Assembly: GCF_014648495.1 (NCBI RefSeq)
Contig: NZ_BMRF01000023.1
Span: 1 to 64,000, forward strand
DNA: 64,000 nt
Direction of reading: 5' to 3'
Source: Actinomadura cremea
GTDB lineage: Bacteria > Actinomycetota > Actinomycetes > Streptosporangiales > Streptosporangiaceae
Shown piece after piece: positions 50,444 to 59,318 of the stretch. Both the position numbers and the translations under genes were made by a program. Within the stretch, counting starts at the first letter, position 1; the number at the start of each line of letters is the position of its first letter. Under the pieces are notes generated by a model, which was not told the DNA's origin, ran no database searches, and saw only the letters and a list, made by a program, of their open reading frames with translations.

Positions 50444-50458
50444 TTTACACAGTAAGGT
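50444..50458 (+). promoter_or_regulatory. TTTAC-N3-GTAAG motif, copy E
   Basis: TTTACACAGTAAGGT lies 32 bases after the stop of the small hypothetical gene and 249 bases before the PucR start. It is the most symmetrical copy (TTAC-ACA-GTAA). Confidence 0.35.
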
Positions 50459-50692
50459 GACGTCTGGGCCGGGCCGGGGACATGATGACCGGGCCAGGCG
50501 TCGCCGAGAGCCCCCGGCGGGGGAACGCTCCAATCACTCATACGGCGACAAAAAATCGCCGGATTTCGTTGCCGCCGCCCAATCTCACTGTGCCACCACA
50601 CACGTATTCGCGGCATCCCTTGAACTCGTGACGGGAGAGGCGAGACTGGCGAGCCCGAAAGCCAGGTGCGTTTCCGATCCCAAGGAGAACCC

Positions 50693-51922
50693 GTGGCCTC
50701 CCCGCCCCTGTCAGTTCGAAGGACCCGCTCCCCGCTGTCGTGCCATTCGCCGCAGATCCGCATCGGCGACCTGCTCCGCCCGCATCTCGACGCGGTCGTC
50801 CAGGAGATCGCCGGGGAGATCCGCCGGCAGCTCCCCGCGTACGCGCACTCCGCCGACAGCGCCCAGGGCAGGCAGATGGTCCGGACGATCCGCACGACGG
50901 TCCGCGGCTTCGTGGACTCCGTGGACGACCCGGCGCCCGACTGGACGCCGCTCACGAACCTTTACGCGCACATCGGCGCCCGCGAGGCGTCCGACGGGCA
51001 CGGCCTCGACAGCCTGGAGGCGGCGCTGCGGCTCAGCAGCCAGATCACCTGCCGCCGGTTCATCGGCCACGCCTACGACCTCGGCTGGAGCCAGGAGACC
51101 CTGTCGATGCTCACCGAGTCGCACTTCGGGCTCCTCGCCATCCTCGTCGAGGCCGCCGCGGAGGGGTACGACTCGGCGCGCGAGGAGCTGGCGACGCGCC
51201 GGGAGCGGGCCCGCGGCCGGCTCCGCGACGTCCTGGTCGCCGACCCGCCGATCGGCCGGGAGGCGATCCGGGAGCTGGCGAAGGCCGCCGACTGGACGGC
51301 TCCCGAGACGATCTGCGCGGTGGCGCTGCGCGGGCCGGTGGTCGGGACCGCCAGGCTCGTCCCGCCGACGGTGCTCGCCGACTGGTCGGGCGACGCCCCG
51401 TACCTGGTGGTCCCGGACCCGGGCGGCCCGGGCCAGGACCGGCTGATGGCGGCGCTGGCCGACGCCTGCCCGGGCGCGGTCGGCCCGACCGTCCCGGTGG
51501 ACCGCGGCGCGGTATCGCTGCGCTGGGCGCGCCGGGCGGTCGCCCTCGCCGAGGAGGGCGTGCTGCCCGGGGACGAGACGGTGCGCTGCTGCGACCATCT
51601 GGCCACGCTGATCACCGCGGAGGCGCGGGACCTGGTCGAGGCCGCCGCGCCGCAGTACCTGCGGCCCCTGATGGAGCAGCCCTCCCCGCGCCGGGAGATG
51701 CTCGCCGAGACGCTGCTGACGTACTTCAACAGCGGCGGCAACGCGGTCGTCACCGGGCGGCAGCTGCACATCCACCCGCAGACGGTGCGGTACCGGATCC
51801 GGGTGATCCACGAGATGTTCGGCGGCGAGCCGGCCGCCCCCGACACCAAGCTCGCGACCATGATCACGCTCAACTCGATGCTGCGGCTCTTCCCGGACGC
51901 GGTCCCCGAGCCGTCCGGCTGA
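50693..51922 (+). CDS. PucR/CdaR family transcriptional regulator
   Basis: This 409-residue regulator has an N-terminal helical sensor region (about 30-200, RsbRD-like, with SADSAQGRQMVRTIRTTVRGFVD), a central GGDEF-like fold part and the C-terminal PucR helix-turn-helix (about 350-400: LTYFNSGGNAVVTGRQLHIHPQTVRYRIRVI). The family regulates purine, polyketide or sugar-acid metabolism in actinomycetes. I chose GTG 50693 because AAGGAG lies five bases upstream. A hairpin follows the gene. No obvious target adjoins. Confidence 0.87.
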   Translation: MASPPLSVRRTRSPLSCHSPQIRIGDLLRPHLDAVVQEIAGEIRRQLPAYAHSADSAQGRQMVRTIRTTVRGFVDSVDDPAPDWTPLTNLYAHIGAREASDGHGLDSLEAALRLSSQITCRRFIGHAYDLGWSQETLSMLTESHFGLLAILVEAAAEGYDSAREELATRRERARGRLRDVLVADPPIGREAIRELAKAADWTAPETICAVALRGPVVGTARLVPPTVLADWSGDAPYLVVPDPGGPGQDRLMAALADACPGAVGPTVPVDRGAVSLRWARRAVALAEEGVLPGDETVRCCDHLATLITAEARDLVEAAAPQYLRPLMEQPSPRREMLAETLLTYFNSGGNAVVTGRQLHIHPQTVRYRIRVIHEMFGGEPAAPDTKLATMITLNSMLRLFPDAVPEPSG

Positions 51923-52003
51923 CGCCCGCGCCCGTCCGGGCCGGGGCGGCCTCGTCCGGGCCCGGTCCGGGCGGGCACCGCGCACTGGTGTGCTGCTCCA
52001 CGC

Positions 52004-52029
52004 CCACGGCTCACTTGGGTGAGCCGTGG
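52004..52029. terminator. 11-bp-stem hairpin after the PucR gene
   Basis: CCACGGCTCAC (52004-52014) pairs with GTGAGCCGTGG (52019-52029) around TTGG, 81 bases after the stop codon, without a U tract. Confidence 0.65.
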
Positions 52030-52132
52030 GGCGGGGCGGCCGCCGCCCGGCCCGGCTCTCCCCAGGCTGCGCGGGCCCGCACCCGCCGGTGCGGGTTCGG
52101 CGCGGCGGCTCGGACCCGCTTCCCTTGCGGGG

Positions 52133-52176
52133 TCGGGCACGCGTCCGGGTCGGGCACGCGTCCGCGTCGGGCACCA
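52133..52176. repeat. 17-bp tandem repeat, about 2.6 copies
   Basis: GGGTCGGGCACGCGTCC is repeated twice and followed by a partial copy (GCGTCGGGCACC) directly upstream of the Sir2 gene start. Confidence 0.75.
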
Positions 52177-52183
52177 TGGAGGG

Positions 52184-53086
52184 GTGACGCAGGTTGTGGA
52201 GGGGGAGGCCGGGCTGCGCGCTCTGGCCGACCTGGTCTCGGACGGGGACGTCGTGGTGCTGAGCGGCGCCGGCATCTCCACCGAGTCGGGCATTCCGGAT
52301 TACCGTGGCGAGACAGGACGCAGCAGGCGGCGGGGCGACCCGATGACCTACCAGGCGTTCACCGGCGGCGCGGCGGCGCGCCGCCGGTACTGGGCGCGCA
52401 GCCATCTGGGCTGGCGGCACATCAAGGACGCGCGCCCCAACGCGGGGCACCGGGCGGTCGCGGAGCTGCAGCGGCGGGGGCTGCTCGCGGGGGTCATCAC
52501 GCAGAACGTGGACGGTCTGCACCAGGCGGGCGGGGCGTCGGGGGTGGTCGAGCTGCACGGGTCGCTGGACCGGGTGGTGTGCCTGGCGTGCGGGGCCCGC
52601 ACGCCCCGCGGCTACCTGGACGCGCGGCTGCGCGCCGCCAATCCGGGGTTCGGCGAGCGGACGGGGGGGCACGCGGGCGAGCATCCCGGCCTGCACGGGC
52701 AGGACGGATCGGTCAACCCCGACGGCGACGCCGAGCTGGGCGACCGGGCCGTCGAGGCGTTCCGGGTGGTGGGCTGCGACCGGTGCGGCGGGCCGCTGAA
52801 GCCGGACGTGGTGTTCTTCGGGGAGAACGTGCCGCCCGCCCGGGTCGCCGACTGCTTCGCGCTGACCGAGCGGGCGGGGGCGCTGCTGGTGCTGGGGTCG
52901 TCGCTGACGGTGATGTCGGGGTACCGGTTCGTCCGGCACGCGGCCCGGCGCGGGATCCCGGTCGGGATCGTGAACCGGGGCCCGACGCGGGGCGACGGGG
53001 ACGCGCTGGTCGCCCTGGACGCGCCGCTGGGCGCGACGCTCGGCGCGCTGCTGGAGGAGCTTCCCGAGCCGGTCTCCGCCCCGTGA
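52184..53086 (+). CDS. NAD-dependent protein deacylase, Sir2 family
   Basis: This 300-residue sirtuin removes acyl groups from lysines using NAD+. Motifs in order are [15 protein letters not shown] (NAD loop, about 26-40), TQNVDGLH (about 107), ELHG with the catalytic His (about 124), zinc Cys pairs CLAC and CDRC, and VVFFGENVP plus GSSLTV. Between the Cys pairs is an unusually long loop of about 60 residues. Sir2 enzymes can control acyl-CoA synthetases and other metabolic enzymes. GTG 52184 is used; the GGAGG lies very close to it, so the start is uncertain by a few codons. Confidence 0.9.
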   Translation: MTQVVEGEAGLRALADLVSDGDVVVLSGAGISTESGIPDYRGETGRSRRRGDPMTYQAFTGGAAARRRYWARSHLGWRHIKDARPNAGHRAVAELQRRGLLAGVITQNVDGLHQAGGASGVVELHGSLDRVVCLACGARTPRGYLDARLRAANPGFGERTGGHAGEHPGLHGQDGSVNPDGDAELGDRAVEAFRVVGCDRCGGPLKPDVVFFGENVPPARVADCFALTERAGALLVLGSSLTVMSGYRFVRHAARRGIPVGIVNRGPTRGDGDALVALDAPLGATLGALLEELPEPVSAP

Positions 53087-53116
53087 CCCCGCCGCCGCGC
53101 CCGCCGCGGTGATCGG

Positions 53117-56100
53117 TCAGGCGGGCGGCGGCAGGAGGTCGGCGAGGAGTTCGGCCAGGTGCCGGGGGCGGGCCTGGGTGCCGGCCTCGATCTGGGTGCG
53201 GCAGGAGAACCCGTCGGCCAGGACGGTCGCGCCGGGATCGGCGCCGCGGACGGCGGGCCAGACGCCCTGCTCGGCGACGGCGGTGGACACCTCGTGGTGG
53301 CCGCGTTCGAAGCCGAAGTTCCCGGCGAGGCCGCAGCATCCGACGTCGAGGGTGTCGGCCTGGACGCCGGCGCGGTCCAGGACCCGCTCGTCGGCGCCGA
53401 ATCCCATGACGGCGTGCTGGTGGCAGTGCGGCTGGGCGATCGCGCGCGGGGCCGGGCCGGGGCGTCCGGCGCGCACCCCGCCGCCGCCGAAGGGCGAGGC
53501 GTCGCCGGTCTCCTCCATGTGCCCGTCGAGCAGTTCGGCGAAGGTGCGGGTCCCGTCGCGGAGCCGTTTCACGTCGTCCTCGGCGGCGTCGCCCGCCATC
53601 AGCTCGGGCGCGTCGGCGCGGAACACGGCGGTGCAGGACGGTTCGAGGCCGACGACGGGGACGCCCTCGCGGAGGCGGGGCGCGAGGGCCCGCACGGTCC
53701 GGCGCAGGACGCGCGCGGCGACGTCGAGCTGGCCGGTCGAGATCCAGGTGAGCCCGCAGCACAGCGCGACGGGCGGGACCTCGACCTTGTACCCGGCGGC
53801 CTCGAGCACGCGGACGGCGGCGCGGCCGATGTGCGGGTGGAAGTTGTTGGTGAAGGTGTCGGGCCACAGCACGACGCGGCGCCCGGTCTCGGGGGCGTCG
53901 CCGGGTTCGCGGTTCTTGAACCAGTCGGTGAACCGCTGCCGGGCGAACCGCGGGATCGTCCGTTCCCGTGCGACGCCCCCGGCGAGCTTGGCGGCGCGTT
54001 CGGCGCCGGGGACGCCGAGGGCGCCGTTGACGGCGCGGGGCGCGGCGGCGGCGAGCCGCGCCCACAGCGGCAGCCAGCCCATCGTGTAGTGGGCGGCGGG
54101 CCGCAGGCGGCGGGCGTAGTGGTGGTGCAGGAACTCGGCCTTGTAGGTGGCCATGTCGACGTTGACGGGGCAGTCGCTCTTGCAGCCCTTGCAGGCGAGG
54201 CACAGGTCGAGAGAGTCCAGGACGTCCCGTGACCGCCAGCCGTCGGTGATGACGACGGCGCCGCCGGGGCCGGGCGCGGCGGGGTCGGGGATCGTGCCCG
54301 CGGGCCCGGCGCGCTCCCCGCCGGGCGCGGGCCGCATGCCGCGCATCATCTCCATGAGCATGCGGGCGCGGCCGCGGGTGGAGTGCTCCTCCTCGCCGGT
54401 GACGCGGTAGCTGGGGCACATGACCCCGCCGGACGAGGCGCGGCACTTGCCGATGCCGACGCAGCGGGCGGCGGCGTGCGTGAAGCGGTGGTGGTCGTCG
54501 GGGTAGGCGAACGCGGTGCGGGGCTCGTCCGGTTGGTAGCCGAGGTGGTCGAGGTTCTCGTCGAGCCGGTACGGGTCGACGATCTTGCCGGGGTTCATCC
54601 GGCCGCCCGGGTCGAAGATCGTCTTGAGGCGGGCGAACAGCGCGACGACGTCGTCGCCGAACATGATCGGCAGCAGTTCGCCGCGGGACTGCCCGTCGCC
54701 GTGCTCCCCCGACAGGGACCCGCCGTAGGACGCGACGAGCCGCGCCGCCCGTTCGGCGAACGCGCGGTACCGTTCGACGCCGCGGCCGTCCTCCAGGTCG
54801 AACGGGATGCGGGTGTGGACGCAGCCCTGCCCGAAATGCCCGTAGAGGGAGACGGGGTCGTAGCCGAACTCGCGGATCAGGTCGCGGAAGTCGCGCAGGT
54901 AGTCGCCGAGCCGTTCGGGCGGGACGGCGGCGTCCTCCCAGCCCTCGTGGGTGTCGGGCCGCCCCGGCGGGTAGGCGGTGGCGCCGAGCCCGGCCTCGCG
55001 GACCCGCCACAGCCGTTCCTCGACGGCGGGGTCGCGCAGGAACGCGCGGCGGGGCCTGAGCGGCGCGTCGCGCATGGCGTCGGCGAGTTCGCGGCCGCGC
55101 CGGTCGGCCTCGTCCCTGGTGTCGCCGCCGAAGCGGACCATGAGCCAGCCGGAGCCCTCGGGCATGTCGGCGAGCACCTCGGGCCCGGCGAGGTGGTCGT
55201 GCTTCGCGAGCCGCAGCAGCGTGTCGTCCATGCCCTCGAGGGCGAGGGGCTCGAACGGCAGGACGCGCTTCACGGCCTCGCCCGCGGCGACGATGTCGTC
55301 GTAGCCGAGGACGACCAGCGACTCGTGGAGCGGCACGGGGAACAGCCTGATCTCGGCGCGCAGCACGGTGACGAGCGTGGACTCGGACCCGACGAGGGCG
55401 CGGGCGACGTCGAAGCCCTTCTCGGGCAGCAGCGAGTCGAGGTTGTAGCCGGACACGCGGCGGGGGATGTCGGGGTAGCGGGTGCGGATCGCCTCCATGC
55501 CGTCGTCGCGCAGGTCCCGCAGGGCGCGGTAGATCTCGGCCCGGCGGCCGCCCGCCGCCTGGACGCGGGCGTACTCGTCGTCGGAGGTCGGCCCGACCCA
55601 CGTCCGCAGCCCGTCGTAGGTGAGGATCTCGAGGCGCAGCACCGAGTCGACCATCTTGCCGTAGGCCTGCGCGGACGCGCCGCAGGAGTTGTTGCCGATC
55701 ATCCCGCCGATGGTGCAGGTGTCGTGGGTGGAGGGTCTCGGGCCGACCATGAGGCCGTGCACCGACAGCTCGCCGTTGAGGTCGTCCAGGCAGGCGCCGG
55801 GCTCGACGACCGCGGTCCGGGCGGCGGAGTCGACGGACACGAGGCGGGTGCAGTACTTGGACCAGTCGATGACGACGGCGTCGTTGCAGCACTGCCCGGC
55901 CAGGCTGGTCCCGCCGCCGCGCGACAGGACGGGGACGTCGTGCTCGGCGCAGACGCGGACCGCCTCGGCGCCCGCCTCGACCGTGTGCGGGACGACGACG
56001 CCGATGGGCGGCTGCTGGTAGTTGGAGGAGTCGTGGGCGTAGACGGCGCGGGACCCGGCGTCGAATCGGACCTCGCCGTCGACCCGGTCGGCGAGCGCCC

Positions 56101-56197
56101 GCCGCAGCGCGGTGCGCCCGTCCCCCGGGCCCGCGCGCCCGTCCCGTCCCTTCCGTGGGTGTTCTCCGCGCGCAGTCCGTTCCGCCGATACAGCCAT
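53117..56197 (-). CDS. fused FAD-linked oxidase and iron-sulfur (GlpC-like) dehydrogenase
   Basis: This 1026-residue enzyme joins an FAD_binding_4 domain (about 45-290, RGGGTSLAGQ and GGMIGNNSCG), an FAD-oxidase C-domain (about 290-560, GHFGQGCVHTR and SGEHGDGQSRGELL), a 4Fe-4S region (about 595-715, CVGIGKCRASSG, CLACKGCKSDCP) and two CCG domains (CCGLTW and CCGLAGNFG). This is the YdiJ/D-2-hydroxyacid dehydrogenase build, passing electrons from a D-2-hydroxyacid (for example D-2-hydroxyglutarate or D-lactate) to the respiratory chain. ATG 56197 follows CGAAGG. The substrate cannot be fixed from sequence. Confidence 0.9.
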   Translation of the reverse strand: MAVSAERTARGEHPRKGRDGRAGPGDGRTALRRALADRVDGEVRFDAGSRAVYAHDSSNYQQPPIGVVVPHTVEAGAEAVRVCAEHDVPVLSRGGGTSLAGQCCNDAVVIDWSKYCTRLVSVDSAARTAVVEPGACLDDLNGELSVHGLMVGPRPSTHDTCTIGGMIGNNSCGASAQAYGKMVDSVLRLEILTYDGLRTWVGPTSDDEYARVQAAGGRRAEIYRALRDLRDDGMEAIRTRYPDIPRRVSGYNLDSLLPEKGFDVARALVGSESTLVTVLRAEIRLFPVPLHESLVVLGYDDIVAAGEAVKRVLPFEPLALEGMDDTLLRLAKHDHLAGPEVLADMPEGSGWLMVRFGGDTRDEADRRGRELADAMRDAPLRPRRAFLRDPAVEERLWRVREAGLGATAYPPGRPDTHEGWEDAAVPPERLGDYLRDFRDLIREFGYDPVSLYGHFGQGCVHTRIPFDLEDGRGVERYRAFAERAARLVASYGGSLSGEHGDGQSRGELLPIMFGDDVVALFARLKTIFDPGGRMNPGKIVDPYRLDENLDHLGYQPDEPRTAFAYPDDHHRFTHAAARCVGIGKCRASSGGVMCPSYRVTGEEEHSTRGRARMLMEMMRGMRPAPGGERAGPAGTIPDPAAPGPGGAVVITDGWRSRDVLDSLDLCLACKGCKSDCPVNVDMATYKAEFLHHHYARRLRPAAHYTMGWLPLWARLAAAAPRAVNGALGVPGAERAAKLAGGVARERTIPRFARQRFTDWFKNREPGDAPETGRRVVLWPDTFTNNFHPHIGRAAVRVLEAAGYKVEVPPVALCCGLTWISTGQLDVAARVLRRTVRALAPRLREGVPVVGLEPSCTAVFRADAPELMAGDAAEDDVKRLRDGTRTFAELLDGHMEETGDASPFGGGGVRAGRPGPAPRAIAQPHCHQHAVMGFGADERVLDRAGVQADTLDVGCCGLAGNFGFERGHHEVSTAVAEQGVWPAVRGADPGATVLADGFSCRTQIEAGTQARPRHLAELLADLLPPPA

Positions 56198-56359
56198 GAC
56201 CTTCGCGATACCCGCACGGTACGGTCTAATCGCTTCGGCCGAACGCGGCGCGGCGCACCCGCGGGTCCGGGGCGACGGGCGCGCCGGGGGCACGGACGAC
56301 GGACGGACCGGCCCCGCCGGGCGGGACCGGGTCCGTGCGCGACCGTGCGCGGGAGGCCG

Positions 56360-57202
56360 TCAGGCGTCGCGGCGCTTGAGCAGGACGGCGGCCGCCGCGA
56401 GCAGCGCGGCCGTCCACAGGGCGAACACCCCGTACCCGGTCCAGGGTCCGAGGACGCCGTCGTCGGACGGCTGGGCCGCGGTGATCAGCATGCCCGCCAC
56501 CGACGGCAGGTAGCCGTGGACGTAGTCGCCGATGGAGCCGGGCAGCAGCGACGCCAGCGGGGACAGGACCAGCACGAACCCGATCACGCCGGTGATGGCG
56601 CCCGCGGTGTGCCGGACGATCGCGCCGATCGCCAGCGAGAACAGCCCGAGCATCGCCAGGTAGAGGCCGCCGCCGAAGACGGCGCGCAGGACGCCGGGGT
56701 CGCCGAGGCCCACGGGGAGCCGGTCCCCGAGGATGCCGGCGCCGAGGAAGAACGACCCGAACGACACCGCGACGCCCAGCACGAGGACGATGGCCGCGAA
56801 CACCAGGGCCTTGGCCCACAGCATCGGCAGCCGGGCCGGCACCGCCAGCAGGCTCGAGCGGATCATGCCGGTGGAGTACTCGGAGGCGATCAGCAGCACG
56901 CCGAGCACGCAGACCGTCAGCTGGCTGTAGGACAGGCCGGCGCCGAGGAAGAAACCGGCCGGGTCCTCGCCGATCATGGCGCGGTCGGCCTCGTTCATGC
57001 TGTCCCACTGCGTGGCGAACACCGCGGCGAGCAGGCCGGTGAAGCCGAGGTTGAGCAGGACGAGCAGGGCCAGCGACCACAGCGTCGACTGCACGGTGCG
57101 GATCTTGGTCCATTCGGCCAGGAGCAGGGCGCCGAAGCCGGGGCGGCGCGCGTCCGCGCCGGGCACCGCGGGCTGCGCCGTGTCGGCGGGGGCGGCGGTC
57201 AT
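56360..57202 (-). CDS. ABC-2 exporter permease
   Basis: This 280-residue membrane protein begins FGALLLAEWTKIRTVQST and has about six membrane segments, with IASEYSTGMIRSSLLAVP in the first cytoplasmic loop, the pattern of ABC-2 exporters. ATG 57202 overlaps the ATPase stop by four bases. It lacks the DUF1349 insert of the permease at 6531. The pair is a second, simpler exporter related to the one at 5.5-8.8 kb. Confidence 0.9.
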   Translation of the reverse strand: MTAAPADTAQPAVPGADARRPGFGALLLAEWTKIRTVQSTLWSLALLVLLNLGFTGLLAAVFATQWDSMNEADRAMIGEDPAGFFLGAGLSYSQLTVCVLGVLLIASEYSTGMIRSSLLAVPARLPMLWAKALVFAAIVLVLGVAVSFGSFFLGAGILGDRLPVGLGDPGVLRAVFGGGLYLAMLGLFSLAIGAIVRHTAGAITGVIGFVLVLSPLASLLPGSIGDYVHGYLPSVAGMLITAAQPSDDGVLGPWTGYGVFALWTAALLAAAAVLLKRRDA

Positions 57203-58143
57203 CGGGTCTCCTCCTTCGCGGGAGCGGCGGGCGGACCGGCGGCGGCGGGCGTCCCGTACTCGACGGTGTCGCGGGTGAGCTCCATGAACGCGTCCTCGAG
57301 GGAGCCGCGCCGGGGGGTGAGCTCGTGCAGGACGAGCCCCTCGGCGGCGGCGAGCTCGCCGATCCTGGGCGCCTCCAGGTTCGCGACGGTCAGCGCGCCG
57401 TCCGCGGCGGTGACCTTGCCGCCCTCGCCGGACAGGACGCCGGCGAGCCGGTCGGCGTCGGGGGTGCGGACGAGCACCGACTTCTCGGTGCTGCGCTCGA
57501 TGAACTCCTCGGTGGAGCAGTCGGCGATGAGCCGGCCGCGGCCGATGACGATGAGGTGTTCGGCGGTGACGGCCATCTCGTTCATCAGGTGGCTGGAGAC
57601 GAACACCGTGCGGCCGCCGGCGGCGAACCGCTGCATGAGGCTGCGGATCCAGACGACGCCCTCGGGGTCGAGCCCGTTGACCGGTTCGTCCAGGATGAGC
57701 ACCTCGGGGTCGCCGAGGACCGCGGCGGCGATGCCGAGCCGCTGGCCCATGCCGAGCGAGAAGCCCTGCGCCCGCCGTCCGGCGACGTCGGTGAGGCCGA
57801 CCAGTTCCAGGACCTCGTCGACGCGCTTGGCGCCGATGCCCTGGGTCTGCGCGAGGCACAGCAGGTGGTTGCGGGCGCTGCGGCCGGTGTGGACGGCCTT
57901 GGCCTCCAGCAGCGCACCGACGGTCCGCATCGGGACGGGCAGTTCGCTGTAGTGCCGTCCGGCGATGCGGGCCCGGCCGCCGTCGGGCCGGTCCAGCCCG
58001 AGCAGCATCCGCATGGTCGTCGACTTGCCGGCGCCGTTCGGCCCGAGGAAGCCGGTCACCCGGCCGGGCTCCACGTTGAAGGAGAGATCGTGCACGGCGA
58101 CCTTGGCGCCGTAGCGTTTGGTGAGGTTCTTGGCCTCGATCAT
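57199..58143 (-). CDS. ABC-2 exporter ATP-binding protein
   Basis: This 314-residue DrrA-type ATPase has Walker A GPNGAGKSTT (about 36-45), signature FSLGMGQRLG, Walker B LILDEPVNGLDPEG and the C-terminal SLEDAFMELTRD, as in the paralogue at 5545-6534. It energises the permease encoded downstream. ATG 58143 has no clear ribosome site. Substrate unknown; drug efflux is the usual family role. Confidence 0.9.
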   Translation of the reverse strand: MIEAKNLTKRYGAKVAVHDLSFNVEPGRVTGFLGPNGAGKSTTMRMLLGLDRPDGGRARIAGRHYSELPVPMRTVGALLEAKAVHTGRSARNHLLCLAQTQGIGAKRVDEVLELVGLTDVAGRRAQGFSLGMGQRLGIAAAVLGDPEVLILDEPVNGLDPEGVVWIRSLMQRFAAGGRTVFVSSHLMNEMAVTAEHLIVIGRGRLIADCSTEEFIERSTEKSVLVRTPDADRLAGVLSGEGGKVTAADGALTVANLEAPRIGELAAAEGLVLHELTPRRGSLEDAFMELTRDTVEYGTPAAAGPPAAPAKEETR

Positions 58144-58293
58144 GCAGGAGTCCAGGGGTCGTGGTGAATCGGTGGCCGTGACGACCCTATCGGCGATGAA
58201 TGTCCGTTAGCTCATCCTCAGGTCGCCCCGGTCTCCGACCTGCGCAGTAGGCCCGGCCTCGCCCCCGGGCGAAGGGCGCCGCCACCCGATTCT

Positions 58294-58312
58294 TATTGAC
58301 GTGGCGTCAATA
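58294..58312. promoter_or_regulatory. TetR-type palindrome upstream of the MpaB-family gene
   Basis: TATTGACG-TGG-CGTCAATA is a perfect inverted repeat with 8-bp arms in otherwise GC-rich DNA, 56 bases before the chosen GTG start. Its shape fits a TetR-family operator. No TetR gene adjoins. Confidence 0.55.
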
Positions 58313-58367
58313 ATGGGTGAGGATGCGGGGCACCAGGATCCGGCCGTCGAACGCCCGGGAGGCCTTC

Positions 58368-59318
58368 GTGCCCACACCGCCGATCCCGTCCCCCGCGCCC
58401 CCCTCCCCCGCGCCGCGCGCGGACGCCGGCGGCGGCGCGGCCGGCGACCTCGCCGCGAGGCTCGCCGACCGGGACGTGCTGCGCGTGCTCGGCGCCGAAC
58501 CGATCGTCGGCCTCGGCGCCGGACGCGCGCTGCTGATGCAGCTCGCGCATCCGGGCGTCGCGCGGGGCGTCGCCGAGCACAGCGACTTCGCCCACCGGCC
58601 GCTGGCGCGGCTGTTCGGCACGCTCGACTTCCTGCTGATCGTCTCGTTCGGGACGCCCGAGGAGGTCGCGAGGATCGCCGCGAAGGTCCGCGGCATCCAC
58701 ACCGTCGTCCGCGGCGATGGCTACTCCGGCAACGATCCCGGTCTGCAACTGTGGGTGAACGCGACGCTCATCGACTCGGCGCTGTACCTGCACGAGCGGC
58801 TCGGGCGGCGCGGCCGCCCCGGCCCCGACCTGGCCGAGGAGTACTACCGGCAGGCGCGGATCGTCGCCGAGGTGCTCGGCTGCCCGCTGGAGGACCAGCC
58901 GCCCGACCTGGCGTCGTTCCGCGCCTACATGGACGGGATGCTGGCGTCCCTGGAGGTCGACGACAACGCGCGGGCGGTCGCCGAGGCCGTCCTGCACCCG
59001 AGGCGGCTGCGCGCGCTGGGACCGGGCCTGGCGGTGTTCCGCGCGGTCACCGCCGCGCTGCTGCCCGAGCCCCTCCGCGAGCAGTACGGGCTGCCCTGGG
59101 ACGCGCGGCACCGCCGCCTCGCCGCGCTCGTGCTGGCCACGGCCGCCCTCGGGCACCGGGTGACGCCGGGCCCGCTGCGGCGGCCGCCGCAGCCGCTGCT
59201 GGTCCGGCTGGCCCGGCACCGCGTCGAGCGGACGCTGCGCGAGCGCCGCGCCCGCCGCCGCACCGAGCGCACCGGGCCCACCGAGGACCGGCGGCCACCC
59301 GGGGCCGGGGTCAGGTGA
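58368..59318 (+). CDS. oxygenase MpaB family (DUF2236) protein
   Basis: This 316-residue protein belongs to the MpaB/latex-clearing-protein-like family (DUF2236). The core includes GAGRALLMQLAHPGVARGVAEHSDF (about 50-74), which contains conserved His/Asp, RLFGTLDFLLIVSFGTPEE, and VRGIHTVVRG with conserved His and Arg. Members are predicted haem-dependent oxygenases; the substrate is unknown. I chose GTG 58368 because GGGAGG lies five bases upstream; earlier GTG 58317 and ATG 58323 would be almost on top of the operator. Its end overlaps the helY end by eight bases. Confidence 0.85.
   Translation: MPTPPIPSPAPPSPAPRADAGGGAAGDLAARLADRDVLRVLGAEPIVGLGAGRALLMQLAHPGVARGVAEHSDFAHRPLARLFGTLDFLLIVSFGTPEEVARIAAKVRGIHTVVRGDGYSGNDPGLQLWVNATLIDSALYLHERLGRRGRPGPDLAEEYYRQARIVAEVLGCPLEDQPPDLASFRAYMDGMLASLEVDDNARAVAEAVLHPRRLRALGPGLAVFRAVTAALLPEPLREQYGLPWDARHRRLAALVLATAALGHRVTPGPLRRPPQPLLVRLARHRVERTLRERRARRRTERTGPTEDRRPPGAGVR

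Noticed and set aside
53117-53900. Frameshift within the FAD/Fe-S fusion gene
   Set aside because: Reading the minus strand gives one continuous frame through both CCG domains, and the overlapping open frame on the other strand is a composition effect.
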